DNA from: Taudactylus pleione
Taxonomy: Eukaryota > Chordata > Amphibia > Anura > Myobatrachidae
Length of the DNA stretch: 64,000 nucleotides
NCBI GenBank assembly: GCA_031769625.1
Contig: JAUIMM010000646.1
Location: 806,501 to 870,500, forward strand
Reading direction: 5' to 3'
The notes below the pieces were generated by a model. It worked only from the letters and a program-made list of their open reading frames with translations, did not search any database and was not told the DNA's origin. This document shows, piece after piece, positions 40,673 to 51,851 of the stretch. Both the position numbers and the translations under genes were made by a program. Each line of letters begins with the position of its first letter. Position 1 is the stretch's first letter.

Positions 40673-41550
40673 AGGAACACAAGAAACTTTATATGGAACT
40701 TACGTAAATGTGGAGATCTTAAATACATATTTATGGACATGGACGTATACACACAGTTTAGCATTAAATACAGGACTTCGGTTAGGTAACATCCTAGCTT
40801 TGAACGAGTGCATGGAGGACAAGAAAAACACATAGACAATTCATTGGAACGCCATGTATTATACTACCTGCAGTTTCCTATTTTGCAATGTTAAGGGCTT
40901 TAAATGTACCTGTTGTAGAAGGTTCAATCATTGTGGGGGCTGACCTAGTATACATTTGACTAGGAATCTGTGCTGAGGTGACATCAGTGGTACCCCTTGA
41001 ATTTATAGGCTGTATTCTTGGCAATATTGGTTCAATCCACGAAATAGCTACCTCTAATGTACAGTATTTAGGCAACAGGAAAATTTTAAACTAGTACTAA
41101 TAATTTAAACTAGTAAAGGGTCACCTCAGTATCAGACCACTGCTCTGTCCCACTCTCCCCCATTCTGTTGCGCCCCCATGGTGTACATACCGTGTTCCTC
41201 ATGGCGAGGTCCTCCTGCTCTCCTCCTAGGCTAGGGTCTGTCCCTAGCAATGGTTCCTCTTCATTCCTCTCTATAGCAGGTTCCCTTGCTATAAGGTACA
41301 GTAGGTGCTTCCATGAAAGAACAGAGAGTGACTATCAGCCTGGCAGTTCTGCACTGGTCAGGACAGTATATTCAGAGAGGTAGGATTAGTGATGTCACAG
41401 TAATTCACATGATTACATTCTCAATGTTGAATAGCAAATGAATAGCTTCCTGGTAAGGAACTGTCATGATTAGGGCTCCTATGTGTCCAAGCTATTGCTG
41501 GACAGTCACAGTGTTTTTTTATTTGAATACGAATAGAGTTAGAGCAGCAA
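40673..41550. other. osmr 3' UTR and following sequence
   Basis: The first part must include the osmr 3' UTR; its end is unknown. No coding frame or repeat recognised in the rest. Confidence 0.4.
40763..40768 (+). terminator. osmr: Candidate poly(A) signal of osmr
   Basis: ATTAAA, 91 bases after the stop codon, is the first common variant of the poly(A) hexamer downstream of the CDS. No strong GU-rich element was seen, and the true 3' UTR may be longer. The AATAAA at about 40637 is inside the CDS. Confidence 0.25.
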
Positions 41551-42131
41551 GGGGCCTATTCATCAAAACATAATTATCACATGCCTCCTGCCCTAAACTA
41601 TCACTTCCGAAAAACTGCTAACAGGCTGCAGACTTCACTGCCCCCCCCCCCCCCCCCTTCCCCGCGCGGGTGTACGATCCGGACACCCCCGCCTCCCCCT
41701 TTGGGAGTACAGTCCGGCCCCCCCCTCACACTCGCAGGTTTGCAACCACCCCTCCCCGGTGTCTTTCCTGGCTTCTTTGTGCCGCCAAATCTACTTAGCC
41801 CGGCTCAGCTGTCTTCTTTCGGTGAGCCGAGCTCCGGGGCTCTGCAGTGCAGACACAGCAGGAAGGGATCTGTATAGATCCCTGTGATGTGTGTCTGCCT
41901 TGTAAATCTTCACAGTCTGCCGTGAAAACTGCAGCCTGTGAAGGTTATCGGGGGCTGAATGCCACCTGAAAGTGGAGTTCAGTAACACCATCAAGTTCTG
42001 AAAAAAATGCTTTGTCGAAACTTGATGAATAGCCCTGACACTTATTTTTTACAAAAATGTGTGAAATTGTTCACTGAAAATTTTAATTTTCACATGCTTT
42101 TGGGAAAAATAAGTGATGATGAATAGGCCCC
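41551..42131. mobile_element. MITE with GGGGCCTATTCATCA ends, CAA duplication
   Basis: GGGGCCTATTCATCAAAACA and TGATGAATAGGCCCC are inverted ends; CAA flanks both sides (41548-41550, 42132-42134). A second internal end-like motif (CTTGATGAATAGCCCTGACA) lies near 42017. C-rich run at 41641-41657. Confidence 0.65.
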
Positions 42132-42267
42132 CAATTGTATCTGTACTTTGGGCTCCATTTAACATTAATACTGGTTTCCGGCAACATATTTAGAAATATG
42201 CTGCTAGTATTAACGGTTACTTACCTGTTCTGCGAGGTTCCACAGTGTCCTCCTCCTCTGTTGATGG

Positions 42268-42415
42268 GTTGCTGAATAATTTATTAACAGTTTCTTATAT
42301 AGCGCAGCATATTCCGTTGCGCTTTACAATTGTAAGCATTAATAGAACAAAACTGGGTAATAACAGACAGATGTATAGGTAGGAAGGCCCTGCTCGCAAG
42401 CTTACAATGTGCATG
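42268..42415. mobile_element. Old LINE/SINE-type 3' end fragment
   Basis: TTATATAGCGCAGCATATTC, GCGCTTTACAATTG and GGCCCTGCTCGCAAGCTTAC follow the order seen in minus-strand L2-like tails (compare 2335-2560), more diverged. Confidence 0.4.
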
Positions 42416-42719
42416 TGTGATGGCTCTCTGCATATAGAACTGCATGGGGACTCACATAGCCTGGAAGTCATCAATGAAGACGGAAAGACTTTGCTGGGTC
42501 ACCATTACCACCGGTGGCAATAGTGACCCAATAGATGGCTTAAGCTAAGCTTACAGCAGTTCGCTAAATACTACACAGATGTCATAACCCCTTTAGTGAG
42601 TGCTGAAGTGGTTACAACTCATTCTTAAATGGAGCCCTTTATCTCCTGCTTGTCTGCATGTCACTTAAATTGAAGTTGGAGGGCGGTATACAACCTGTGA
42701 CCAATTGGATACCAGACTA

Positions 42720-42930
42720 TAGACAGTTAAAGGTCGACAATGTTTAGATAGACATCAGATGTTAGGCAACACAGTTCGCCAGGGACAAAAGGTCGATACA
42801 CTACAGGTCGAATGTCAACGGGTACAAATGGTTGACAGGGCCAAAAGGTCCGCACTAAAATGGTCGACAAGTTTTTTTTTTAGGGTTAGGCACCTACCCC
42901 GATGGTTACGATTAGGCACCGGGAGGGAGG
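42720..42930. repeat. GTCGAC-rich repeat remnant
   Basis: Repeated AGGTCGACA, AAAGGTCGATA, GGTCGAATGTC, TGGTCGACAAG motifs then GGGTTAGGCACC. Similar material at 49690-49830 and 63040-63235. Family unknown. Confidence 0.45.
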
Positions 42931-43214
42931 GTTAGACACTTACTATTGTGAGAAGGGCGCTATACAAATATAACACAATCTCCTTTCCCACTAACACCTG
43001 TGGTGCACACATGCCTCCTGGTGCTAAGTCACTTTTGGGTAGGATTCATTCATACCTCTACCCGATAGTCACTCACCCATACCCAATTCCAGCATGGCCA
43101 ACTGTTGACGCATTCATTGGGGATTGGTGCAGTTGGCGGATTACTTCACACAAGGATACGTCTAGATAGGTGTTCTTTCCCCCCCTTCCTGAAAAACAAT
43201 ATAGGCTTTTATTT

Positions 43215-43410
43215 CCGCCTCATCGGGGCTTATGTAATAGGTTGCGAGCTGCAGCCCCTGCGAGTCTTCCCGTATTTTTAAAGCCGCAATAATTTTAAAG
43301 GCAAAAACCAAGCTGATTTTGCCTCTAAAATGATTGCCGCTTTCAAAATACAGGAAGACTTGCAGGAGTTCCCACAGTGGCTGCAAGTTCCAGCATAGTG
43401 CATGAGCCCT
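43215..43410. mobile_element. Palindromic MITE (TGTAATAG type)
   Basis: GAGTCTTCCCGTATTTT pairs with AAAATACAGGAAGACTT, and AATTTTAAAGGCAAAA with TTTTGCCTCTAAAAT. Related to 46675-46855, with a half copy near 20850-20910. Confidence 0.6.
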
Positions 43411-44856
43411 ATCACCATGTGATCAGGACCCAGGGCAGACTCCAGCACCCCTACCCGCAGCTTCCATTGTATATTTGGCTGCAGGGTGATGTATGACAGA
43501 ATAAAGAGAGGGTGTGATGAATGGATGAGTGTCCTGGACATAGCTGTACGTTCCAGACCTAAGTACTACTGCATTTCCAGGAACAATTTCTGACCCTTTT
43601 TTAATTAATGAGCCAACATGTCTGATGACATTGTTTTGTGTGTGGGGGCCGATCTATCTATCTCTAGTCATTACTTGTATTATACAGATACAAAGACCTG
43701 AAGACCTGCCTCTGTGGCCTATCGTCACTCACCAGCATGAACAGATTAAACTGATTGAATAAATACATTTTAATATTAGACATATTTTGTAGCACAATAG
43801 GTGGGAATATAAAACTAGGAGAGCAATAGTGTTTATGCACCTAGGTACCATTGGATTACATGTAATATACTATATAGATTTACTTATAACAATTTATATG
43901 ATAGGATTTTTTTTTTTACAATTTTGTACCAGAGTGATATTTTTATGTACATTAAATAATTATAATTTGTTTAAAAAAATAATACTAGGTTCATTAATAA
44001 CATTATCTGATAATTGAAATATAGAAAACAGTAACTTACAACAAAAAAAAAATTAGAGGTTGACAAATCTCAGTCCCATTGAGAATGGAAAAAAAGGAAT
44101 ATACTGAAAAAGTCTGCAAGAGGAGTAACGGGTCTCCATAAACACAAAGATCAGCCATGTAATAAGTTCTCTAAATGGTTTCAGAGGCTGACGCCCATCC
44201 TTCATCTTCATGTTGAGCAGGAAAATCTCTATCACAGGCTGCACAGATATCATATTGCGGTGACTTGCTGTCACATAGGTTCTATATGGGTACTAATAAA
44301 GGGCAAACCTGTGTCTCTAGTCCGACTTTGCATAAATTAAAGTACCACATGATAAAGGGGCCATCCTTTGAGTGGTTACCTTTCAGCTGTTTGGATTGGA
44401 CTCAGTTCTGCTTCTGGAAGCGGGTTTACTCCGTTTGTATTGTGCAAAAAAAAACTGTGCAACTGAGATAGTAGCTGCTCAAGTGGTTACTGTCCTTTCA
44501 TTAACCTGCCCAGCGTTTCTCGTATAACACTGAGTGCATAAAGCACGGTCTCCTGTTTAGGTTCCACAGCGGAAGCAGCAGACTGGTGTACCTGGTTAGC
44601 CAGCCCGCACTTAGCATGCAACACCAGATTGTGCGTCACTGGGACTGATGAGAAGGTAAGACCCTATACTGCGTAAGCTCCCTTCCCTCCCAAACTTCTC
44701 TGTGATCGACCTGTGCTTAAAGACAGGAAAAGACACAGGGGAAGAGGAGAAGCCACACTATGTAACATCTGGGCATGCTTGTCTACTGACTTTACTGACT
44801 TTAGAAGAGAGCTAACCTATTGTATGAGTTGCCATTGGAGTATTGAAGAGGAAAAT
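43411..44856. other. Intergenic, nothing recognised
   Basis: AT-rich between 43740 and 44060, otherwise mixed. No conserved frame found on either strand. Confidence 0.4.
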
Positions 44857-45570
44857 TAGAATTTTGGTTCTTACCTATAAATCTCTTTTTCCGAGTCCAT
44901 CTGGGGGACACTTGACCATGGGGCATAGTGAAGGTTGAACAGCTAGCACTTAAAAGGTTAACTTTTTGTAGTATAAAAGCTCATCCCCTCCATCCCTTTC
45001 CTCAGTTTGAACTTAAAAAGCCCCAAGGATAGGTTAAAGAAAAAAATTAGGACAGTATCGCCTTTACACACGCACAACCAAACAAGGGAGGGATCATAGT
45101 GTCCCATAAATAGACTTGGAGAAAGAGATTTAATGGTAAGAACCAAAAATGTTCTCCTTCCTCTATCTGGGGGACACTCTTTACCATGGGGATGTACAAA
45201 AGCAGCCCATAGGGGACAGTATGTTTAGAGTTGACTGAACCCGATACTTTCTGTCCAAAAGAAACATCCCTGGCCACAAAGTCATAAAATCTGTAAATAA
45301 ATTGGTGAAAGTATGAAACCAGGACCATATAGCTGCTGTGCAGAAACTCCATGCCTCAAACCAAGCGAGAGGAATGAACTGAGATCCTGGGTGGGATATG
45401 TCGTTCAGCCCCCTCATAGGCCTGCTGAATTGTGGCACTAATCCATCTGGCCATAGCTTGCTTGGACGCTGGCCAACTTCTTTTCTTGTAATCATAAGGA
45501 ATACGTAAACGGTCAGTCATTCTTATACTGGTTGTCCTCTCCAGATAAACTCTTCGCACTCTAACCACGT
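44857..45570 (-). mobile_element. DIRS retrotransposon remnant, 3' part
   Basis: Minus-strand order: recombinase C-terminus (45570 to about 45200), internal complementary region, right terminal repeat. TTTTGGTTCTTACCTATAAA (about 44867) pairs with the 45120-45150 region (GATTTAATGGTAAGAACCAA). Terminal motif TCTGGGGGACAC also occurs at both places. It differs from 2901-8840 in its repeats, so it belongs to another DIRS family. The gag, RT and N-terminal recombinase parts are missing. Confidence 0.75.
45190..45568 (-). pseudogene. DIRS tyrosine recombinase C-terminal fragment
   Basis: Reads SWPASKQAMARWISATIQQA and HSSR, then, after frame changes, FHTFTNLFTDFM and ARDVSFGQKV. These are the box II and nucleophile region of DIRS recombinases, with at least two frame breaks. 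Confidence 0.7.
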
Positions 45571-46674
45571 CTACTGACCCATATCAGTTGTCTTGCTTGA
45601 TTTAGCAAAAGTCTGGATCCTACTGAGAATTCACACAACATAAATACAGACACATACATAAATATCTGAACAGGGAAAAAAATAAATAAAATAAAAAAGA
45701 CTACTTGTCAGATACTTATCTCAGACTTCCAGCCACGTGAAGTCCCTGAGAGGAGTGTGAAGAAAGATGCTTCACAGCAGTCATCAGCTGAGTCTACTTT
45801 CTGGTGTTGAACTGTACCATGTGCTGCAACTCCTCCAGGCTGTGTCTTACCCTTTTGGATAAGGGTAGGCACTGGGTGCATCCACTCACAACTATGTCCC
45901 TTTCAGTAAAATGAGAAACGGGGTCAATGCCGTATATCCGGGCTCCCCACCCGCTTTTCAGTAGCCTGGATGGCCTGGTCCGGATTAGAGATAGCCATCG
46001 GTGGGGAGTCCTTTGATGGTCATCTTCTATGGTTCCATCGGTGATTATAATTGATGGCACAAAATCATCTATGGTGTACATAGGCGGCAGTGTCAATAGT
46101 GTGGATCCTCTGCTGTCTACCCACCACTCAAAGTATGCAAAATATTTTGTTTTATTTATCTGAACATCCCCCGTGAACAAAAAGACAAAACCAAAAACTA
46201 CGTGTGTTTTAATATATTTTATTAAATATATCCCTTTAATCAGATTATTCTTCAGAATGCTTTCAATGCTTTTAGATATTACCCATACATAATATACAAG
46301 TTGAGGGACAGGGGATGTAAAAAATAAATAAATAAAATGAATAATTTGGAACAAGCCTTTTTAGAATTATACACAACTCAGATATTCTGTGCTGAAGGTA
46401 TAAATAACTGTCTTCTATATTACAAATGTACAATATGAATGAGTATATAAGAAGCACAAATCTGTTCACAGACCCACAGACATTACTTCCATCCAAGAGT
46501 AGCAGTGACTCTAATTGCCACAATTTCTTGAGCATCATTTAGCAGAAATTCACCATAGAAAGTGCTGTTATAGTCACTTCACTCACAAAACATGTCCTTT
46601 TCTTACACGGTTTCATTATGATTAAATCCCTCAAGAGATTTGAGTTATCCCCCCAAAAAAGACATAGGTGGTAT

Positions 46675-46855
46675 ATGTAACAGCCTGCACGATACAGGCA
46701 TTGGCGAGTTTTCGCAGCGAGTCTGCCTGCTGCTTTAAAGGGGCAATCATTTAAAAAGCAAACCTAGAGATTTTTCCTGTTAAATGATCGCTCCTTTAAA
46801 ACATCAGAGACTCTCCGAAACTCGCTGTTGCCCGCATTGCGCAGACTATTACATT
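46675..46855. mobile_element. Palindromic MITE (TGTAATAG type)
   Basis: TATGTAACAGCCTGCACG and CGCAGACTATTACAT ends; GCGAGTTTTCGC and AGGGGCAATCATTTAA / TTAAATGATCGCTCCTTTAA inner arms. Confidence 0.6.
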
Positions 46856-47526
46856 TACACAATAGTAAATTTACTAAGCTTTTCACATCTACCGTGTCCT
46901 TGACTATTTCATCCACCGAATTTAATATTACAGTACATACAAAATACAGCTGGTGTTGTAAACATTATTGCCCCTTTATCCAGCCAACTAAACTGCAGAA
47001 GATACTGCAGATTTGAAAAGCACCGCTAAGTACATTTTCCCCATAGTGTATAGCTGGTGTTCCGCCAGAACAATCCTTGGGGTCCACCGCCTGCATAGAC
47101 CTTCTTGTTCAAATGTCCAGTCCAATAGATTTATACCCTTTTTGCGTAATGCGGGTAGGTGGATATGGGAGGTCAGCTCGTTTCCCCCTCTACTAGTGCT
47201 GCATAATCTTCTGTGTGTTGTTTTTCTAAGTCTAACAATAAAAGAGGGCATATTAATCCCTATGATGACCGTAAGTACAGCTCGCATGGCCACCCAGAGG
47301 AACACAGGACATAGATGGGGAGAAGACCACTGTACGCTGCAACTATGCTCTTCTGATCGATGATCCCCATTCTGAAGTTCAGTTTCATTCGCTTCCATTC
47401 AACAGTAGGTAAACAGTACACATAAATAAGAGCATTTGACATATACTTGTTACTGGCATTGGGAGGCTACTGTAAACTTTTCCCAAAGTGTTTACTCGCA
47501 CTGTATCAGAATCGGATACCGTATGA
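46856..47526. other. Intergenic, nothing recognised
   Basis: No family recognised. The frames on both strands (up to 136 codons) lack any motif. Confidence 0.4.
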
Positions 47527-47805
47527 TAAGTGTAAGCTCTCACGAGCAGGACCCTCTTCCCTCATGTGCTTTTCCTTATCATCTTATCTCATCTCCTCCC
47601 CATTGCCTTCAACGGCAACCAACCCTTGTGTTCTGCCGCCCTACTGCTTATTGGAGTATTATGACTGCTGATGCAGCAACATTTACAAACCACGTCCTGC
47701 AATGTTCTGTACTGTAAGTCACTTTTGTTCCTGTTTTTGTACTTTGTAAGGCGCTGTGGACCCTTTACGGCAGTATACAAATAAAGGATAATAATAACTG
47801 CACAA
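47527..47805 (+). mobile_element. L2-like LINE 3' end, copy 1
   Basis: GTAAGCTCTCACGAGCAGGA, then TTGTAAGGCGCTGTGGACCC, TACAAATAAAGGATAATAAT. Same order and spacing as 48900-49590, so both are 3' ends of one family. Confidence 0.65.
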
Positions 47806-48339
47806 CGCTAGATGGGTATATATAGGGACACTGCAAACAATGGCTTCTATCTTGAGATTCCCTTACGAGGTGTTGTGCTGGTATTAACTACACTAGTAAA
47901 GCAAATGTAATTTATGACAGTTGTATCAACCTAATACAATTCCAGAGTATACAGTATAACAGACTACAACGTTCCACTGCTATTCTGATCTAAGTAGAGT
48001 ACCCCGAGCAGTAAAATGCTGCACTCCTTTTGGCTTCGGTGATAATAGTTACACACATCGCTCGGAATTACGGAGCCCAACATCGCAGATTTTCCTGTAC
48101 ACCCCTATGGAGTATGGGGGAAAATCTTGCAGTAGCCACGAGGTGTCGGCAAACGGCAGGAACGCAGACATTGCAGCCATCACGCAGCTTTGAAAAGCCC
48201 CCTTAGAGTTTATACTAAACTGTGATACAGCAGAACTGGCTTTATACTTCAGATTACGCAGTTTGCTGCTGTCAATTATCGTTATGATACGTCTAAGCAC
48301 AATACCAAAGACAGTTATGCGGTGTGCAAGGCAAGGTTT

Positions 48340-49590
48340 TAACAAAATGATTAATACATTCCATCTCAGAAATATCTCCAGGATCAGACCCTCATCCACT
48401 CTCTGGTCATCTCCCAACTGGACTACAGTAATCTCCAATCTGGCCTCCCTGACTCCCATCTTTTTCCACTCCAAATTTGACCTCAATGCTGCTGCCCAGC
48501 TCATCTTCCTCTCCAAACATACTACATCTGCCTCTCCCTCTCCTGCAAGCCCTACACTGGCTCCCCCTCCCCTTCAGAACCCAATTCAAACTCATCACTC
48601 ACTTACAAAGCCCTCGCCCATTCCTCTTCTATTACATCTCTGACCTTATCTAGTTCACACTTCCACAAATGAATGCCGCCTTTCCTCCCAACGGATTACT
48701 TACTCCCACCTCCAAGACGTTGCCCATGCTACTCCTTTCCTCTGGAACGCTCTCCCTCTCACTATCAGACTCTTCGCCACCCTACAAAACTTCAAATTGG
48801 CTCTCAGGACCCACTTCTTTATCAAAGCTTTCCAGCTCTCATCCTAACACATTGCTCTATGCTCACTGTAAATCCCCCTACTGTGTCACCCCTGTCTGCC
48901 CCTCCCTTGAGAATGTAAGCTCTCACTACCAGGGCCCTCTTCCCTCATGTGCTTTGCTTTCACTTATACCATCAGGGACGTGCAGTCAGGATAGGCAGAG
49001 CCTCCCCTGTCATACTCCCTGTCAGACTGCAGAGTTTTGACTACAAAGATGATTAGAATAATACAAAGATGATATATATATATATATATATAACTTACAA
49101 ATATCTTCTTGTATTATTCTGATCGTGTTTATAGGCAAAACTCACCAAGATTGCAGCACTCCCTGGAAATACAGGGAAAGATGGGGCAGTAAGAGCTCAG
49201 CCTCACCTTTGATAGCTCAGACACTTCCTGAAGCTAGAGGCTGGGCCACGAAGCAACCAATAAAACACAGAGAAAAAGAGCTAATGGGGTCATGCCTCAC
49301 AGTGAGGGGGCGTGCCTTGAACTTTGATGGCCACCTGATCTGATACTACCCAGTGCCTCCCCATCCATTGTCCTGACCGCACGTCCCTGTATACCATCAT
49401 CTCTTGGGTCCTGCCACCCTGCTGTGTATTTGGGTATTATGGCTGCTAATTCAGCAATGTTTATAAACCATGTCCATGTTCTGCAGTGTTCTGTACTGTA
49501 AGTGACTTTTTTTTGTTTCTCGTTCTGTTCTGTATCTTGTAAGGCGTTGTGGACCCCTGGTGGTGTCATATAAATAAAGGATGATAAAAA
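48340..49590 (+). mobile_element. L2-like LINE C-terminal and 3' UTR fragment
   Basis: In drifting frames: LDYSNLQSGLPDSHLF, AHLPLQT, LITHLQSPRPF, then LERSPSHYQ and ALRTHFFIKAF-like, matching the end of L2-clade RT proteins. 3' UTR with GTAAGCTCTCACTACCAGGG and tail GGCGTTGTGGACCCCTGG…ATAAATAAAGGATGATAAA. Interrupted by a hAT MITE at 48973-49389. Strongly mutated. Confidence 0.65.
48973..49389. mobile_element. hAT-type MITE inside the L2 fragment
   Basis: CAGGGACGTGCAGTCAGGA and TCCTGACCGCACGTCCCTG ends; TATACCAT on both sides (48965-48972, 49390-49397), an exact 8-bp duplication. Contains a short (TA)n. No transposase. Confidence 0.82.
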
Positions 49591-49689
49591 TAATTTTCAG
49601 TTTAAAACAATCAAAAAAAAGTACTACTATACGGCAATAAATCTACTATTAAAGTTCCAGTTTGGTCATTGTTGCCCTTGAAGAACGGT

Positions 49690-49835
49690 ATCCGGATTAA
49701 AGATCGACACGGCTAGAGGCACAAGGAGAAGGGTAAGATTAGGCTTAAATTACAAAAGAAAACAAAACACACGTCAACCATTTGTCCCTGTCGACCTATT
49801 GTTTGTCTACTGTCTGTTGTCGATCTTCTATACCA
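49690..49835. repeat. GTCGAC-rich repeat remnant
   Basis: AAGATCGACACGGC, CCCTGTCGACCTATTGTTTG, TGTTGTCGATCTTC. Mirror-like to 42720-42930. Confidence 0.4.
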
Positions 49836-50053
49836 CACCCTTGAAGGACAGAGGGAACTCTAAGGGAACATCCAGAGGGATAATCCTTCCCCCACTTTTC
49901 ATGGAACTGTGACGCAGTCTTAATTTTTACACGTCTATAAATGTCACATACATACCTCAGCACCTCTTGCAGAATTCCAGCCAAATGAGCGGAATTAATC
50001 AAACATCAGATACACTACAAAATATCAGTCTGGAAGAAATTCTATAACACTAT

Positions 50054-50676
50054 GGACCTCATTCAGAGGTGGTCGCACGGAGCGATAGGACGTAGTGAGC
50101 GATGTCTTTTTCAACTGCGCATGCGCACACATGGCAGTGCGCATGCGCAAGCCTGTCTTTCCGACCGCAATCCTCTTGCTCGCTAGTCACTACGAGGTCG
50201 TAGCTGTGATTGACATTTCGTGCCGTTTGTGGGTGGTTACAGGGGAAGGTGCTTGTGAACGGGGGTGTGGTGGCACGAACGCAGGCGTGGTTGACCTTAA
50301 AAAGGGCATTTTAAGGGCGTGCATATATTACTGAGCGAGTCATCGCACACATCATCTCGTTGCAATAACGATGCTCCTGCTCGCAGAGCTAAGGGTAGCC
50401 CAAGGTCTACCTAAAGCATTGCGAGTGCAGGCGATGGTTTCTGCCTCAACCTACGTCAGCACGATTAACACCTGTTACATTGTTAATTGCCTACAGACAT
50501 AGGTTGCCGCCTGCGACCGACTCTGAATTAGCCCGTAGAGATAGGAGGTGTGCTTTCATTGTTGTGGGTGTTTCCGCGCTTACGATGCGCGTTGCGACTG
50601 AGCGCTCGTTTTGCATATTTTCGATCACTTTGGGTGCGACCGATCGCTCCCGAGCGACCGCCTCTGAATGAGGTCC
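50054..50676. mobile_element. GGGCCTGATTCAG-family foldback, TAT duplication
   Basis: GGACCTCATTCAGAGG and CCTCTGAATGAGGTCC ends; TAT on both sides (50051-50053, 50677-50679). Interior shares GGGTGGTTACAGGGGAAGGT with 617-1210 and 28958-29540. Confidence 0.75.
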
Positions 50677-50679
50677 TAT

Positions 50680-51851
50680 ATCCTTTACAAAAACGCAATA
50701 CTACCCGTCTCATGTGCCACTTTGTGCCATCAGGTATGTGTGTTACTGTGCTAACTTTACAACAGACAGGCACACTTTAAATAAGAAACTGCTCTTACGA
50801 GTTTCATTTTACTTTGAGTACATAAATGTGACACAAAAGTAAAGAGTCCCCTTACTGTGAAACCTGACATGAACTTTTGAGAATTCGAAAGTCCCTACAA
50901 CTCAAATCACAGCACTGTATTCAGCTGGCCAAGAAAGGAAATCACTTACAAAACTCTACTTAATGTTACTACTCTTGACTTCAGACATTAACGAGACTCT
51001 AACCAGAATTATATTAGGAGAAACCAGAATTATATTAGGCATGGGGTCCAGCAGTAGGCTGATCTAATAGGTGTACAGCAGCATCAGTGTATGGTGGGGG
51101 AGGTAAATTAAGCTTTTGGTGCGCTGATGCATCTAACACTACTGGAAACCTATCGCGCTAGAGTTTATACCTTTATATATGATCATTAAGACAAGACAAA
51201 AATTATATAGGGCATAACGAGCTCCCATAGTTTTACCCCTTATTGTAAATTTCCAGCATCACATGACTTTCTGTGGTAGAGATTTGATATGTACACAGTA
51301 CCGCATTGCGTTCCCATGCGGCTTTGCATTAGAAGTCAATCACACGTATATAAGCATATATTCATGCTCGGGTGAAAGTGCAATGGGTTCTCATATAGCT
51401 GCGGTGTGCTTTATGGCACCAAGATTGGCATTGGGTAACATAAAAAATGAGACATCCAATAAAAAAAACGGCAAACAAAAAAACACCTGCCAATAAATGA
51501 CATTACAACTGGTCTTACATTAACTGTTAAGTGTAGAAGTTGGTCTTTCAGTAGACCCTGGTCCCCTGTGGAATGGTCGGCCTATTTTGAAAATATATAT
51601 ATTTAAAAATTCCCTCCATGTAGTTGTGTAACAACAAAACTTTACAACAAGGCTTAGGGGTGATTTATCAAGAGGACAAGAGGAGGTATTATCCACAGCA
51701 ACATATACATTTTTAATAAATCTCCCCCTTTCTCTTATGTGATGGGGCAGAGTTTTATAGGTAACAGTAGGACTGTGGTGTTAGGCGATGGCACTTTGGA
51801 CTATACAGTAAGTTAGCATGGGCGGAGAGTCCGTTTCTAAAGAGGACGTTG
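50680..51851. other. Intergenic, nothing recognised
   Basis: Mixed AT-rich sequence leading to the satellite array. No coding or repeat signal identified. Confidence 0.4.

Noticed and set aside
45794..46354. Minus-strand frame of 186 codons
   Set aside because: No recognisable motif, and it overlaps a patch related to the CATCGATGG repeat at 1450. Probably chance or repeat derived.
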